DNA of 30,881 bases, from the IMG/VR virus record IMGVR_UViG_3300024520_000336, positions 1 to 30,881 of that record. The stretch is one strand, 5' to 3'. The first letter of the stretch is position 1; each line of letters opens with the position of its first letter. Positions 22,466 to 29,392 of this stretch are shown here, one piece after another. This DNA comes from a virus. Under the pieces are notes generated by a model. It saw only the letters and a program-made list of their open reading frames with translations. It ran no database searches and was not told the origin of the DNA. Both the position numbers and the translations under genes were made by a program.

Positions 22466-22788
22466 CGAAGCCGACCAAAGTCCAAGTCTTAAACCTCACA
22501 TATTCGATCCGATGGGTCGACAACGCGATTCAGATCGGCAGCGAGGCGCACGGATGGTGCGACTTTGAGAATCAATTGATCGTTATCAACGGCGACAACT
22601 CGGCGCAGATCGTCGCCGAGACTTGGTTGCACGAAGTGTTGCACGCTCTTTTGGTCAGTCTCGATCTGGTCGACACAACAAATCTCGATCACGAGCAAAT
22701 CGTGAGTCGGACGGCAACCGGGATTTGTACAATCTGGAAACAGAACCCTGCCGCATTCAAGTGGTGGACGGAACAAATGAAAAAATGA
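22462..22788 (+). CDS. Putative zinc metallopeptidase-like protein (HExxH)
   Basis: A 108-residue protein with HEVLH near residues 55-59 (ETWLHEVLHALLVSLDL), the HExxH motif of zinc metallopeptidases, preceded by strands (ENQLIVINGDNSAQIVAE) as in small SprT/ImmA-like domains. The third ligand may be the later LDHEQIV. It is too short for a full peptidase plus other domains. It lies at the junction between tail genes and the metallophosphoesterase and is coupled to both by ATGA overlaps. A role in cleaving a phage or host protein is inferred. Confidence 0.65.
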   Translation: MTKPTKVQVLNLTYSIRWVDNAIQIGSEAHGWCDFENQLIVINGDNSAQIVAETWLHEVLHALLVSLDLVDTTNLDHEQIVSRTATGICTIWKQNPAAFKWWTEQMKK

Positions 22789-23639
22789 AAGTCGAAAAAA
22801 ATCATCGCGGATGTCTCAACGTCTCGCTGAAACTCAAGGCGGGCGAGAGCAAATGGTTTTTGCTAACGAGCGACCGGCATCACGACAACACGCATTGCGA
22901 CCAAGCACTCGAGCGATTGCATCTCGAGCAAGCAGTCGAGCGCGACGCACACATCATCGACATCGGTGATCTGTTTTGCGCCATGCAAGGCAAGTGGGAT
23001 CGGCGCGCGGACACGACGCAATTGCGGCCCGAGTACATCGGCGGCAATTATCTTGATCTAATGGTCGGCGAGGCGACGAAGTTTTTCGCACCATACGCGG
23101 ATCGGTTTTTGCAAATCAGTCCCGGCAATCACGAGACGTCAATCTTGAAGCGTCACGAGACCAACCTCACCGAGAGACTCGTCGACCGGCTCAATCAAAA
23201 GAGTGGCGACCACACGATCCATCTCGGCGGTTACTCTGGATGGATTCGGTTCCAATTAAACTATGCCAAAGGCTCGGTCTCGAGATCGTTTAACCTGTTT
23301 TATCATCACGGGTTTGGCGGCGGCGGGCCGGTCACTCGAGGCGTGATACAGACGAACCGGATGGCGGTCTTTCTGCCGGACGCCGACTTTGTTTACACGG
23401 GACACACTCACGACGAGTGGCTAGTCCCGATCCAACGCGCTCGACTCTCCCAAGCGGGCAAGCCATACCAAGACACTCAAACGCATATTCGCACGCCGGG
23501 GTACAAAGATGAATATGCCGACGGCGAAGGTGGATGGCATATCGAGCGCGGTGCGCCGCCAAAGCCCACGGGTGCGTGCTGGTTGCGTTTTTATTTCCGC
23601 GGGCAAGAGTTCAGGCACGAGATCGTTGCGGCTCATTAG
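22785..23639 (+). CDS. Calcineurin-like metallophosphoesterase
   Basis: A 284-residue protein with the metallophosphoesterase motif order: SDRHHDN (D30, H32), DIGDLF (G61-D62), SPGNHE (N115, H116), the histidine pair in LFYHHGFGGGG and GHTHDEW near the C-terminal third. These residues coordinate the two-metal centre that hydrolyses phosphoester bonds in nucleotides or nucleic acids. The substrate is unknown; related phage proteins are often annotated as phosphoesterases or DNA exonuclease-like proteins. The start is ATG 22785, overlapping the preceding stop; an upstream in-frame start gives shadow sequence. It is the last gene before the 281-base non-coding region. Confidence 0.85.
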   Translation: MKVEKNHRGCLNVSLKLKAGESKWFLLTSDRHHDNTHCDQALERLHLEQAVERDAHIIDIGDLFCAMQGKWDRRADTTQLRPEYIGGNYLDLMVGEATKFFAPYADRFLQISPGNHETSILKRHETNLTERLVDRLNQKSGDHTIHLGGYSGWIRFQLNYAKGSVSRSFNLFYHHGFGGGGPVTRGVIQTNRMAVFLPDADFVYTGHTHDEWLVPIQRARLSQAGKPYQDTQTHIRTPGYKDEYADGEGGWHIERGAPPKPTGACWLRFYFRGQEFRHEIVAAH

Positions 23640-23696
23640 ACGCGAAATTTGAGCATCGCAGCGAGTGCGTTTATCACCGACCCGTTGATAAACGTG

Positions 23697-23709
23697 TTGA
23701 CTCCGTCAA
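23697..23709. repeat. Operator-like palindrome 1
   Basis: TTGAC-TCC-GTCAA is a perfect 5-base inverted repeat with a 3-base spacer, preceded by GATAAACGTG. The same arrangement recurs 78 bases downstream. It is the size expected of a dimeric repressor site or a replication iteron. Confidence 0.6.
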
Positions 23710-23774
23710 GATAAACACACATCGAAACCAGACTTGTGATCAATTCAATTAACAGTTGCAAACCGTTAAACGTG

Positions 23775-23787
23775 TTGACCTTGTCAA
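23775..23787. repeat. Operator-like palindrome 2
   Basis: TTGAC-CTT-GTCAA is a perfect 5-base inverted repeat, preceded by TTAAACGTG. Its flank matches palindrome 1 for 12 bases (AAACGTGTTGAC). The partial third site overlaps the -35 box at 23851. Confidence 0.6.
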
Positions 23788-23850
23788 TATCTGGACTCGA
23801 TTAAAAAAAATCAGCCCACAATTAAACACAACTCGAAGCCAAAACAGGGG

Positions 23851-23879
23851 TTGACACCGTAATCGACCGCCTTTATTGT
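23851..23879 (+). promoter_or_regulatory. Sigma70-type promoter for the early genes
   Basis: A consensus -35 box TTGACA (23851-23856), a 17-base spacer and a -10-like TATTGT (23874-23879; four of six bases match TATAAT). It precedes the HTH gene at 23921 and would give a leader of about 35 bases. The -35 box lies in the third operator-like repeat, so occupancy of that site would block transcription. Confidence 0.6.
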
Positions 23880-23920
23880 GCTTTCGGAGGTCGCGAGGTG
23901 CGTTGGCGAACCCGAAAACA

Positions 23921-24103
23921 ATGTTTAACACAACCCAAGAGATTGCCGAGCGGATGCGCGTCACACCTAAAACCGTGCGAGGCTGGATCACCGACGGGCG
24001 GCTTGGCGCAATTAAATTTGGGCGCGTTTATCGTGTCCGAGATACTGATTTCAACGACTTTCTCGACAAACAAACCGTCGAGGCTAGAGAAAAAACAACA
24101 TGA
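23921..24103 (+). CDS. Excisionase-family helix-turn-helix protein
   Basis: A 60-residue DNA-binding protein. Residues 4-30 (TTQEIAERMRVTPKTVRGWI) form a winged helix-turn-helix of the excisionase/MerR-like kind, followed by the typical wing (GAIKFGRVYRVRDTDFNDFLDK). It is the first gene after the control region and its promoter, so it is a good candidate for the protein that binds the repeats there. With no integrase in the window, a role in excision is unlikely; regulation or replication control is more plausible. ATG 23921 is preferred over an upstream TTG because the predicted transcript starts after that TTG. Confidence 0.8.
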   Translation: MFNTTQEIAERMRVTPKTVRGWITDGRLGAIKFGRVYRVRDTDFNDFLDKQTVEAREKTT

Positions 24104-24501
24104 CAACACAAAACACAATGACGATCAGACCGACGCTCGCGGCGCGGTTTGGAAGATACGACAAAGAACATCCCGTTATCTGGCGGCTGTTCTGCGCGTT
24201 CACGAAAGACGCGATCCGAGCGGGACACAAGTCGTTCTCGGCGCGCTCGATCGTTGAGCGGATACGATGGGAAACGTCGGTGCAATGGCACGGCGAGTTC
24301 AAAATCAACAACTCTTTCGCGGCGTTTTATGCCCGGAAGTTTCACAAAGAGAATCCGCATCTTGACGGATTCTTTTCAACGCGCCACTCGAGCGCGGATC
24401 GGTACAACACTTACCCGCGGTCGATCGCTTGCACGGCAATCGTTTGGCTTTTCACCATCGGCACGATCGGCATCGTTGGATTGCTGGCAGTCGGGGCATG
24501 A
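24100..24501 (+). CDS. Conserved phage early protein with C-terminal membrane segment
   Basis: A 133-residue protein. Its core, VIWRLFCAFTKDAIRAG followed by SARSIVERIRWETSVQ, FKINNSFAAFYARKF and GFFSTRHS, resembles a small conserved phage protein of unknown function that is usually near replication or recombination genes. The last 25 residues (TAIVWLFTIGTIGIVGLLAVGA) form an apparent membrane helix, unusual for the group. The leader shares the string GAGAAAAAACAA with the leaders at 2741 and 10003. It overlaps both neighbours by 4 bases. Confidence 0.7.
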   Translation: MTTQNTMTIRPTLAARFGRYDKEHPVIWRLFCAFTKDAIRAGHKSFSARSIVERIRWETSVQWHGEFKINNSFAAFYARKFHKENPHLDGFFSTRHSSADRYNTYPRSIACTAIVWLFTIGTIGIVGLLAVGA

Positions 24502-24689
24502 ACGAGTTTAGTCATCACACGGCGCGGCCAAATCCCGACCCTCTCGGGTTGCATGGGAGCTCTCCCGATCTAACACAACACGACATTCACCCGCCGAGTG
24601 ATGACATAAAGAAAGCCGACTCCGATCGCTCGGAGCCGACTAAACAAGAGACGCACTCTCGCGGAGTGCGAACAACAAAAACAAGAGAC
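24498..24689 (+). other. Long leader or N-terminal extension of RecT, with hairpins
   Basis: A 190-base stretch in frame with RecT. ATG 24498 overlaps the upstream stop (ATGA), so translation could begin here and add a polar 64-residue extension. But it also holds two hairpins: CTCCGA-TCGC-TCGGAG (24620-24635) and CGCACTC-TCGCG-GAGTGCG (24652-24670, seven base pairs). The second is followed by an A-rich run before ATG 24690. Either an RNA leader regulating RecT or a disordered N-terminal tail fits; I favour the leader. Confidence 0.5.
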
Positions 24690-25499
24690 ATGAACGAAGT
24701 ACAAAAAACAAACAAAAAAACAACGGTGCGCGAATTGATGAAAAGTGAACAATTCAGCGCAGAAATCGAGACGGCGCTCCCGTCGATAATGACGAGCGAC
24801 CGATTCTTGCGGGTCGCCTTGACCACATTGCAAAAGGTTCCCAAGCTACAAAACTGCTCGCAAGAGTCGCTTTGTCAGGCATTGCTTGACTGCGCCTCTC
24901 TCGGACTTGAGCCGGACAACCGGCGCGCGCACTTGATTCCATACGGAAACAACGTGCAACTCATCGTCGATTACAAAGGCGTCGTCGAGTTGGTCTTGCG
25001 AAACGGTGACGTGCGGAAGTTGTACGCCGAAATCGTCCACGAAAATGACGAGTTCGAGTTCGACCGCGGCGAAGTCACCAAGCACTTGATCGATTACAGT
25101 CGAGACGATCGAGGGGATGCGATTGCGGCATACTGTATCGCGACACTCAAGAGCGGCGAGAAGACCGCGACGGTGATGACCGTCAAAGAGATCAACGCGA
25201 TTCGAGACAAAGCCAAGGCGGGCAAGTCTGGCCCGTGGGTCGATCATTGGGGTGAGATGGCAAAGAAGACAGTCTTCAAGCGACTCGCTAAATGGTTGCC
25301 GATGACGCCGGAGGTCAAAGCCGCGGCAGAGTACGGTGACGATCCAATCATCAACGCCAAGCCGGTCGTTGCGACTCCGGTGTTCGCCAAGTCGGACTTT
25401 CTGCCCGAGGTTGATGATATACCGATGGACGACTCGAACAAGCGGGCGCAAGAGATACTTGAAAAGGTCGCAGAAAAACCGGAGGAGGTCAATGCTTGA
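24690..25499 (+). CDS. recT: RecT-family single-strand annealing protein
   Basis: A 269-residue protein (from ATG 24690) that anneals complementary single strands during recombination. The RecT core is evident: TTVRELMKSEQFSAEIETALP, SDRFLRVALTTLQKVPKLQNCS, CQALLDCASLGLEPDNRRAHLIPYG, VQLIVDYKGVVELVLRNGDV and later GPWVDHWGEMAKKTVFKRLAKWLP. The acidic C-terminal tail is typical. It overlaps the nuclease gene at 25492 by 8 bases, the usual annealase-exonuclease partnership. ATG 24690 is preferred because it starts the conserved N-terminal helix and follows an A-rich leader; ATG 24498 is the alternative. Confidence 0.93.
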   Translation: MNEVQKTNKKTTVRELMKSEQFSAEIETALPSIMTSDRFLRVALTTLQKVPKLQNCSQESLCQALLDCASLGLEPDNRRAHLIPYGNNVQLIVDYKGVVELVLRNGDVRKLYAEIVHENDEFEFDRGEVTKHLIDYSRDDRGDAIAAYCIATLKSGEKTATVMTVKEINAIRDKAKAGKSGPWVDHWGEMAKKTVFKRLAKWLPMTPEVKAAAEYGDDPIINAKPVVATPVFAKSDFLPEVDDIPMDDSNKRAQEILEKVAEKPEEVNA

Positions 25500-26571
25500 T
25501 GAACGCCAAGGCTTGCCGAGTGCAAGCGAGACCGAGCGGCTCGCACTTTGCCCCGCCTCGTTTTTGCGGGCGAAAAACCAACCAGACACGTCGTCGGAGA
25601 TCGCACAAACCGGCACGCGGATTCACGAAGCGGTTGAGACCGGCAACCGGGACGGGTTGACGCCGTCCGAGGAACGTCTTGCGGACGAATGCACTCAACT
25701 CGCGTTGATTGTTCACGAGGAGTGCGAATTTGACCCGCGGGCCGAATCAACCGAGACGATCAAAGAGGTGCGGCTCTGGCTACACTCGTTTGGCGTCGAG
25801 AGAATAATGAGCGGCAAGCCCGACCTCGTTGTGATCGACGGAGATCGTGCGCTCGTGATCGATTACAAGACCGGCTATCTCGAGACACTCGAGGCGTCGC
25901 AAAACCTACAACTGCGATCGCTCGCGGTGATGGTTGCGGCGAACCACGACGTCGACGAGGTCAGCGTCGCGATCGTTCAGCCTAACATTAAACCGGGCTA
26001 TTCGATTGCGCGGTATGACGAGGTCGACCTCGAGACCGCCGAGCGGCAGTTGATAAAAATCATCAACGACGCTAATGACGAGAACGCGCTCGCCAACCCC
26101 GGCGAAAAACAATGCCGCTATTGCAAGGCCAAGCCGGTTTGCAAAGAGGCACAAGAGGCATCGTTCTCGGTGATCGAGGCGGACACGACGACGCTTGACG
26201 TCGTCCGTCTTCCCGCCCTGCTCGAGAAATGCGATCTCGCGGATCGCGTCATAAAGGCAATCCGAGACGCCGCTCTCGGTATTGTCCGATCCGGCGGCAC
26301 GGTTGACGGTTGGGAGATGCCCGAGGCGGGTCAATCGCGCTCGTTCGTGTCTACTCACGCCGTTTTTAACGCTTTGGGGGATGTCATACCCCGCGAGGCG
26401 TTTGCGAACGCTTGTGACGTTAAACTCAACAAGCTCGAAGCCGCTTGGCTTGATGCCACGGACGAGAACGAGACGAAGAAAGAGAGGCTCGCGACGCTGC
26501 GCGTATTTCTCGACCCGGTCTCGGTCTACAAAGACAAGACCGTTCGTAAGTTGCGGAGGGTCAAGCCATGA
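25492..26571 (+). CDS. Cas4/RecB-like PD-(D/E)XK nuclease (DUF2800 type), RecE-like partner
   Basis: A 359-residue nuclease predicted to degrade double-stranded ends to expose single strands for RecT. It has H45 in GTRIHEAVE, D111 in GKPDLVVIDG and D124-Y-K126 in LVIDYKTG, the catalytic triad of the RecB/Cas4 group. C20 (LALCPAS) together with C208, C211 and C217 (CRYCKAKPVC) gives the four-cysteine iron-sulfur pattern of Cas4/AddB nucleases. ATG 25492 follows GGAGG and overlaps RecT by 8 bases. It overlaps the DnaA-like gene by 4 bases. Confidence 0.9.
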   Translation: MLDERQGLPSASETERLALCPASFLRAKNQPDTSSEIAQTGTRIHEAVETGNRDGLTPSEERLADECTQLALIVHEECEFDPRAESTETIKEVRLWLHSFGVERIMSGKPDLVVIDGDRALVIDYKTGYLETLEASQNLQLRSLAVMVAANHDVDEVSVAIVQPNIKPGYSIARYDEVDLETAERQLIKIINDANDENALANPGEKQCRYCKAKPVCKEAQEASFSVIEADTTTLDVVRLPALLEKCDLADRVIKAIRDAALGIVRSGGTVDGWEMPEAGQSRSFVSTHAVFNALGDVIPREAFANACDVKLNKLEAAWLDATDENETKKERLATLRVFLDPVSVYKDKTVRKLRRVKP

Positions 26572-26933
26572 GCAGGCAAGCCAGCACAAGCGCGTTGCAC
26601 CGTTTCGACGCCAAGCTCGAACACGCGAAAGAGGCCGAGATCATGTCGATACTCGACCACGTCTGCGACTATTACGACGCTGACCTCGACGGAGTCTTGT
26701 CACGCTCACGCTTGCCTCGGTTCATTTGGCCGAGACACGTCTCAATGGCGATCGCGATGGCACACGGTTTCACGACGACATCAATCGCCGACGCATTCGG
26801 GAGAGAGAGAACGGTTGTTAGTTACGCAAAAAAAAGCGTGCTTGATCAATGCGACGCTTATCCAAAACTAGACAAAGAGATTCGGACGTTAGCAAAAAAA
26901 ATAAGAGAAAATATAACAAAATATGAACTATAA
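26568..26933 (+). CDS. Stand-alone DnaA domain IV-like protein
   Basis: A 121-residue protein. Residues about 25-95 match the DnaA C-terminal DNA-binding domain: ILDHVCDYYDADLDGVLSRSR, RHVSMAIAMAHGFTTTSIADAFGRERTVVSYAKKSV corresponds to the DnaA block with its helix-turn-helix and the GR-hallmark before the signature region. It lacks the AAA+ domain of DnaA. It could bind origin-like boxes in phage or host DNA, so replication control or host-DnaA interference are both possible. It overlaps the nuclease gene (ATGA) and SSB (11 bases). Confidence 0.8.
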   Translation: MSRQASTSALHRFDAKLEHAKEAEIMSILDHVCDYYDADLDGVLSRSRLPRFIWPRHVSMAIAMAHGFTTTSIADAFGRERTVVSYAKKSVLDQCDAYPKLDKEIRTLAKKIRENITKYEL

Positions 26934-27327
26934 CAAAGTGATATTAGGCGGTCGGATGACCGGAGACCCTCAACTAAAACTGACCGAGTCCGGTCTCGAT
27001 GTTTGCGGGTTCAGCTTGGCAATCAATCGAAAGCGTAAAGAACCCGAGCCAGACGAGGTCTGCTTTATTGATTGCACCGCATTCGGTAAGACCGCGTCAG
27101 TCATCGGCAAGCACTTCACCAAGGGCGAGCCGATACTCATCGAGGGGCGTTTGAAGTTCCGGCAATGGGGCGGACAATCCGGCAAAGCCGAGAAAAAGCA
27201 CGAGATAGTTGTCGATCGCTTCGAGTTCGTCGGCGGCAATCGAGACAGCAATCCGGTCGAGACTTCAACGCCTCAACCGAGCACACCAAGTGCCTCACCA
27301 GTTGCCGACAACGACGTTCCGTTCTGA
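26923..27327 (+). CDS. ssb: Single-stranded DNA-binding protein
   Basis: A 134-residue OB-fold protein. It begins MNYNKVILGGRMTGDPQLKLTESG and contains VCFIDCTAFGKTASVIGKHFTKGEPILIEGRLKFRQW, all hallmarks of bacterial-type SSB. After a Ser/Thr/Pro-rich linker it ends DNDVPF, the acidic tip that recruits partner proteins. It coats single strands made during replication and recombination, next to RecT, RusA and the nuclease. It overlaps the RusA gene by one base. Confidence 0.95.
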   Translation: MNYNKVILGGRMTGDPQLKLTESGLDVCGFSLAINRKRKEPEPDEVCFIDCTAFGKTASVIGKHFTKGEPILIEGRLKFRQWGGQSGKAEKKHEIVVDRFEFVGGNRDSNPVETSTPQPSTPSASPVADNDVPF

Positions 27328-27734
27328 TGGACTTCGACGTGCAATGCGATCCGCCAACCGCGACGAGCCAACAAAAAGGCGCGATGCGGTGCGGCAATGG
27401 CATTCGGTTTTTTACCAAGCCGCACGTCGCTCAAGCCAAGGCGGACTTGACCTCTATGTTTCAACCATACGGCCCAAGCGAGCCACTCAAAGGCGCGTTG
27501 CGTTTACGTCTCGATTTCCGTTTTCCAATGCGAAAGTCGGAGACCAAAGCGCGACGCGCTCTCGGGGTCATCATGCACGACAAGCGACCCGACTTGGATA
27601 ACCTAGCCAAGTTGACGATCGACGTCATGGCTGGACTCAACTGGTTTAACGACGACGCTCAAATCTCCCGGCTTGAGTTGTCGAAATCGTGGTCAATATC
27701 GCCGGGTATTAGTGGGAAAATCAATGTTATTTAA
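27327..27734 (+). CDS. rusA: RusA-family Holliday junction resolvase
   Basis: A 135-residue protein with the RusA signature KRPDLDNLAKLTIDVMAGLNWFNDDAQISRLELSK near the C-terminal third; its aspartates form the metal-binding site that cuts four-way junctions. A strand-helix layout precedes it (LRLRLDFRFPMRKSE). Resolving junctions before packaging fits its place after SSB. ATG 27327 overlaps the SSB stop (TGATG); longer in-frame starts give shadow sequence. Confidence 0.92.
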   Translation: MDFDVQCDPPTATSQQKGAMRCGNGIRFFTKPHVAQAKADLTSMFQPYGPSEPLKGALRLRLDFRFPMRKSETKARRALGVIMHDKRPDLDNLAKLTIDVMAGLNWFNDDAQISRLELSKSWSISPGISGKINVI

Positions 27735-28248
27735 CGAGAGAAAACAACTAGGAGATGATTTCGAGGACAAGACCGCGGAATACTTAACTCGCACCGGGTT
27801 TGCGGTGACGCGGTGCGGTATTGAGCGGCACGAGAAACGGTTCGTCGATCGCATACGCTTCGACAATCAACCGCTCGCCAAGTACGTCAAAAACAATCCA
27901 GACGGGTACGCAATAAACGAAACCGGGTTGCTGTTTGCATGGGATGCCAAGATCGGGTTGCACGTCGGTCGAGATGCTTGGGAAACATACCAACATATCG
28001 CCAAGATCGGTGCGCTTTTCTTGTTCTTCAAAGCCGGGTTGCAAGTGCTATCGGGCGAGATCAAGGCACTCGACCTCGAACACGGCGACGAAACAACCGC
28101 GGGATTTGGATCGGGCGCATACCCTCGCGATCGAGACGGGTGGATATGCCCAAAGCTGTCCCCCAACTGGAACCGGGCCGGAAGTGGCGCACCGTACCGC
28201 AAAGTCCGCATCTCAACACTCGACCCGGTCATTGACTTCAACGGATAA
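27724..28248 (+). CDS. PD-(D/E)XK nuclease-like protein
   Basis: A 174-residue protein beginning MLFNERKQLGDDFEDKTAEYL, the N-terminal helix common in restriction-endonuclease-fold proteins. It contains NPDGYAINETGLLFAWDAKIG, where Asp-Gly and Asp-Ala-Lys sit as in the PD...(D/E)XK motif, followed by a helix (RDAWETYQHIAKIGALFLFF). Its role could be junction cutting, end processing or host DNA attack. It overlaps RusA by 11 bases. Family recognition is by motif only. Confidence 0.65.
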   Translation: MLFNERKQLGDDFEDKTAEYLTRTGFAVTRCGIERHEKRFVDRIRFDNQPLAKYVKNNPDGYAINETGLLFAWDAKIGLHVGRDAWETYQHIAKIGALFLFFKAGLQVLSGEIKALDLEHGDETTAGFGSGAYPRDRDGWICPKLSPNWNRAGSGAPYRKVRISTLDPVIDFNG

Positions 28249-28253
28249 GCATC

Positions 28254-29096
28254 ATGCCAAACAGAATTTTACGAGATTGGACGGACTCGTTCGCCGTCCA
28301 CGAACTAAACGCCAGCGAGGAACGGTTCTTTCTGCGACTACTAATGAAAGCAGACGATTACGGACGCTTCCACGGGTCGCCCAAGCTACTCAAAGCGGCA
28401 TTGTTTCCACTTCACTCAATCGACGACAAAGACGTCACCAAGTGGCGCGACAAGTGCAGCAAAGAGGGGTTGATTGATGTGTATGAAGACGAGCGCGGGC
28501 GAGTGTTTCTCGAGGTTAAAAACTTTAATCAGCGCACCCGAGCGACGACTTCAAAGTACCCGGCGCGGTCAAGTGACCGTCAAGTGACCGTCAAACGACC
28601 GTCACATGACCGCCTAGACGGAGACGGAGACGGAGACGTAGACGGAGGCGAGTGCGGAGACGGAACGCGCCAAGGCGCGAGCCACTCGCTCGCAGAGATT
28701 CCAACCATTGACGAGGTCAAGGCTTATTCGGTCACGATCGGCTTGGTCGAGTGGAAGGCGGTCGATTGGTATCAAAAGCAAGAGGCACTCGGTTGGATGA
28801 TGAACAACCAACCCATTCGCAAATGGCGACCCCTATTAACCCGCTTACGGACGTTTTGGGAGGCAGATGGCAAACCACTCAAGCCACCGGGAAAAACGTC
28901 GTCAGCACCCGTTAACGGCGCAGCGATGCCGCCTTGGGCGAGGATCAAGACCATCGAGGGAAGCATCGACAAGCATCGAGGCAACCGGGAGTCGGTTTAC
29001 TTTACCGGGTTAGCAAGAGACAAAGCAGATTTCAAAGCGTTGAAAATCAAATTGAGAGAGTTGAAAGCAGAGCAAGAGAAAGAGGCGATAGCGTGA
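28254..29096 (+). CDS. Replisome-organiser-like protein with iterons in its gene
   Basis: A 280-residue protein. Residues 1-100 read as a winged helix module typical of phage replication-initiation proteins (MPNRILRDWTDSFAVHELNA, then ERFFLRLLMKADDYGRFHG, VTKWRDKCSKEGLIDVYEDE). A low-complexity linker (about 105-140) is encoded by two repeat arrays, 28568-28611 and 28615-28662. The C-terminal half (VDWYQKQEALGWMMNNQPIRKWRPLLTRLRTFW) resembles DnaD/replication C-terminal modules that contact the host helicase loader. This is the layout of lambda O and of Gram-positive replisome organisers, whose origins lie inside the gene. Confidence 0.78.
   Translation: MPNRILRDWTDSFAVHELNASEERFFLRLLMKADDYGRFHGSPKLLKAALFPLHSIDDKDVTKWRDKCSKEGLIDVYEDERGRVFLEVKNFNQRTRATTSKYPARSSDRQVTVKRPSHDRLDGDGDGDVDGGECGDGTRQGASHSLAEIPTIDEVKAYSVTIGLVEWKAVDWYQKQEALGWMMNNQPIRKWRPLLTRLRTFWEADGKPLKPPGKTSSAPVNGAAMPPWARIKTIEGSIDKHRGNRESVYFTGLARDKADFKALKIKLRELKAEQEKEAIA
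28568..28611 (+). repeat. Four 11-base direct repeats (iteron-like)
   Basis: Four contiguous units: GTCAAGTGACC, GTCAAGTGACC, GTCAAACGACC and GTCACATGACC. Three of them contain the small palindrome GTCA-N2-TGAC. They encode the linker of the replication protein, and an origin inside this gene is likely by analogy with lambda O. Confidence 0.8.
28615..28662 (+). repeat. Hexanucleotide repeat tract
   Basis: A run of GAGACG-type hexamers (TAGACG, GAGACG three times, TAGACG, GAGGCG, AGTGCG, GAGACG) directly follows the iterons. It encodes an Asp/Gly-rich linker (DGDGDGDVDGGECGDG). It may simply be a length-variable tract produced by slippage. Confidence 0.75.
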
Positions 29097-29392
29097 CCAA
29101 CGAACAACCAACCAAGACGGTGAAATCATGCTGCTTCACATTAGCCGGGTTTTTTCACGACGGCGCGGCGGCAGACATCAATGAGTTTCTCGGGGGCGAG
29201 GCAATCGGGCGAGAGTTAGTCGTCGCGATACAAAACGAAGAGGGAACGAGGCGGGCAGAATTAGTTTTCACCAACACGGACGCCAAGTTTGAGAGATTAC
29301 CAGAGGTGGAAGGCCAAGGTTGGGGTTGTGTCCATTATGGGATCGCGAAAAAACTAACAAGCAGCGAACTCCCGACGAGCATCCAACAATGA
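29093..29392 (+). CDS. Hypothetical protein
   Basis: A 99-residue protein with a GTG start overlapping the previous stop (GTGA). It reads TNEQPTKTVKSCCFTLAGFFHDGAAADINEFLGG and then VVAIQNEEGTRRAELVFTN, suggesting a small mixed alpha/beta domain. It ends in a polar tail. I do not recognise a family. Its place between the replication protein and an HTH protein suggests an early regulatory role. It overlaps the next gene by 4 bases. Confidence 0.7.
   Translation: MTNEQPTKTVKSCCFTLAGFFHDGAAADINEFLGGEAIGRELVVAIQNEEGTRRAELVFTNTDAKFERLPEVEGQGWGCVHYGIAKKLTSSELPTSIQQ

Larger units (their letters stand above)
23640..23850 (+). promoter_or_regulatory. Repeat-rich non-coding control region
   Basis: Most of the only large gap in the genome (23640-23920). 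Two 13-base inverted repeats TTGAC-N3-GTCAA lie at 23697-23709 and 23775-23787, both inside longer direct repeats (AAACGTGTTGAC at 23690 and 23768). A third partial copy (TTGAC-ACC-GTAA) starts at 23851, giving spacings of 78 and 76 bases. A second repeated string, TAAACACA-C/A-A/C-TCGAA-A/G-CCA, is at about 23712 and 23823. The region also has an AT-rich stretch (GATTAAAAAAAATC, about 23799). These are operator-like or iteron-like sites upstream of the early genes. No gene is supported here. Confidence 0.65.

Noticed and set aside
23749-23991. Reverse-strand 80-codon frame in the non-coding control region, considered as a divergent repressor
   Set aside because: No helix-turn-helix, no credible start context, and it overlaps the HTH gene at 23921.
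26855-26866. A DnaA-box-like TTATCCAAA inside the DnaA-like gene as an origin
   Set aside because: A single imperfect box in coding sequence is expected by chance; no cluster is visible around it.
28568-28662. Repeat tract as an assembly artefact
   Set aside because: The frame stays open through both repeat arrays and the units differ by substitutions, so a collapsed or duplicated assembly is unlikely.
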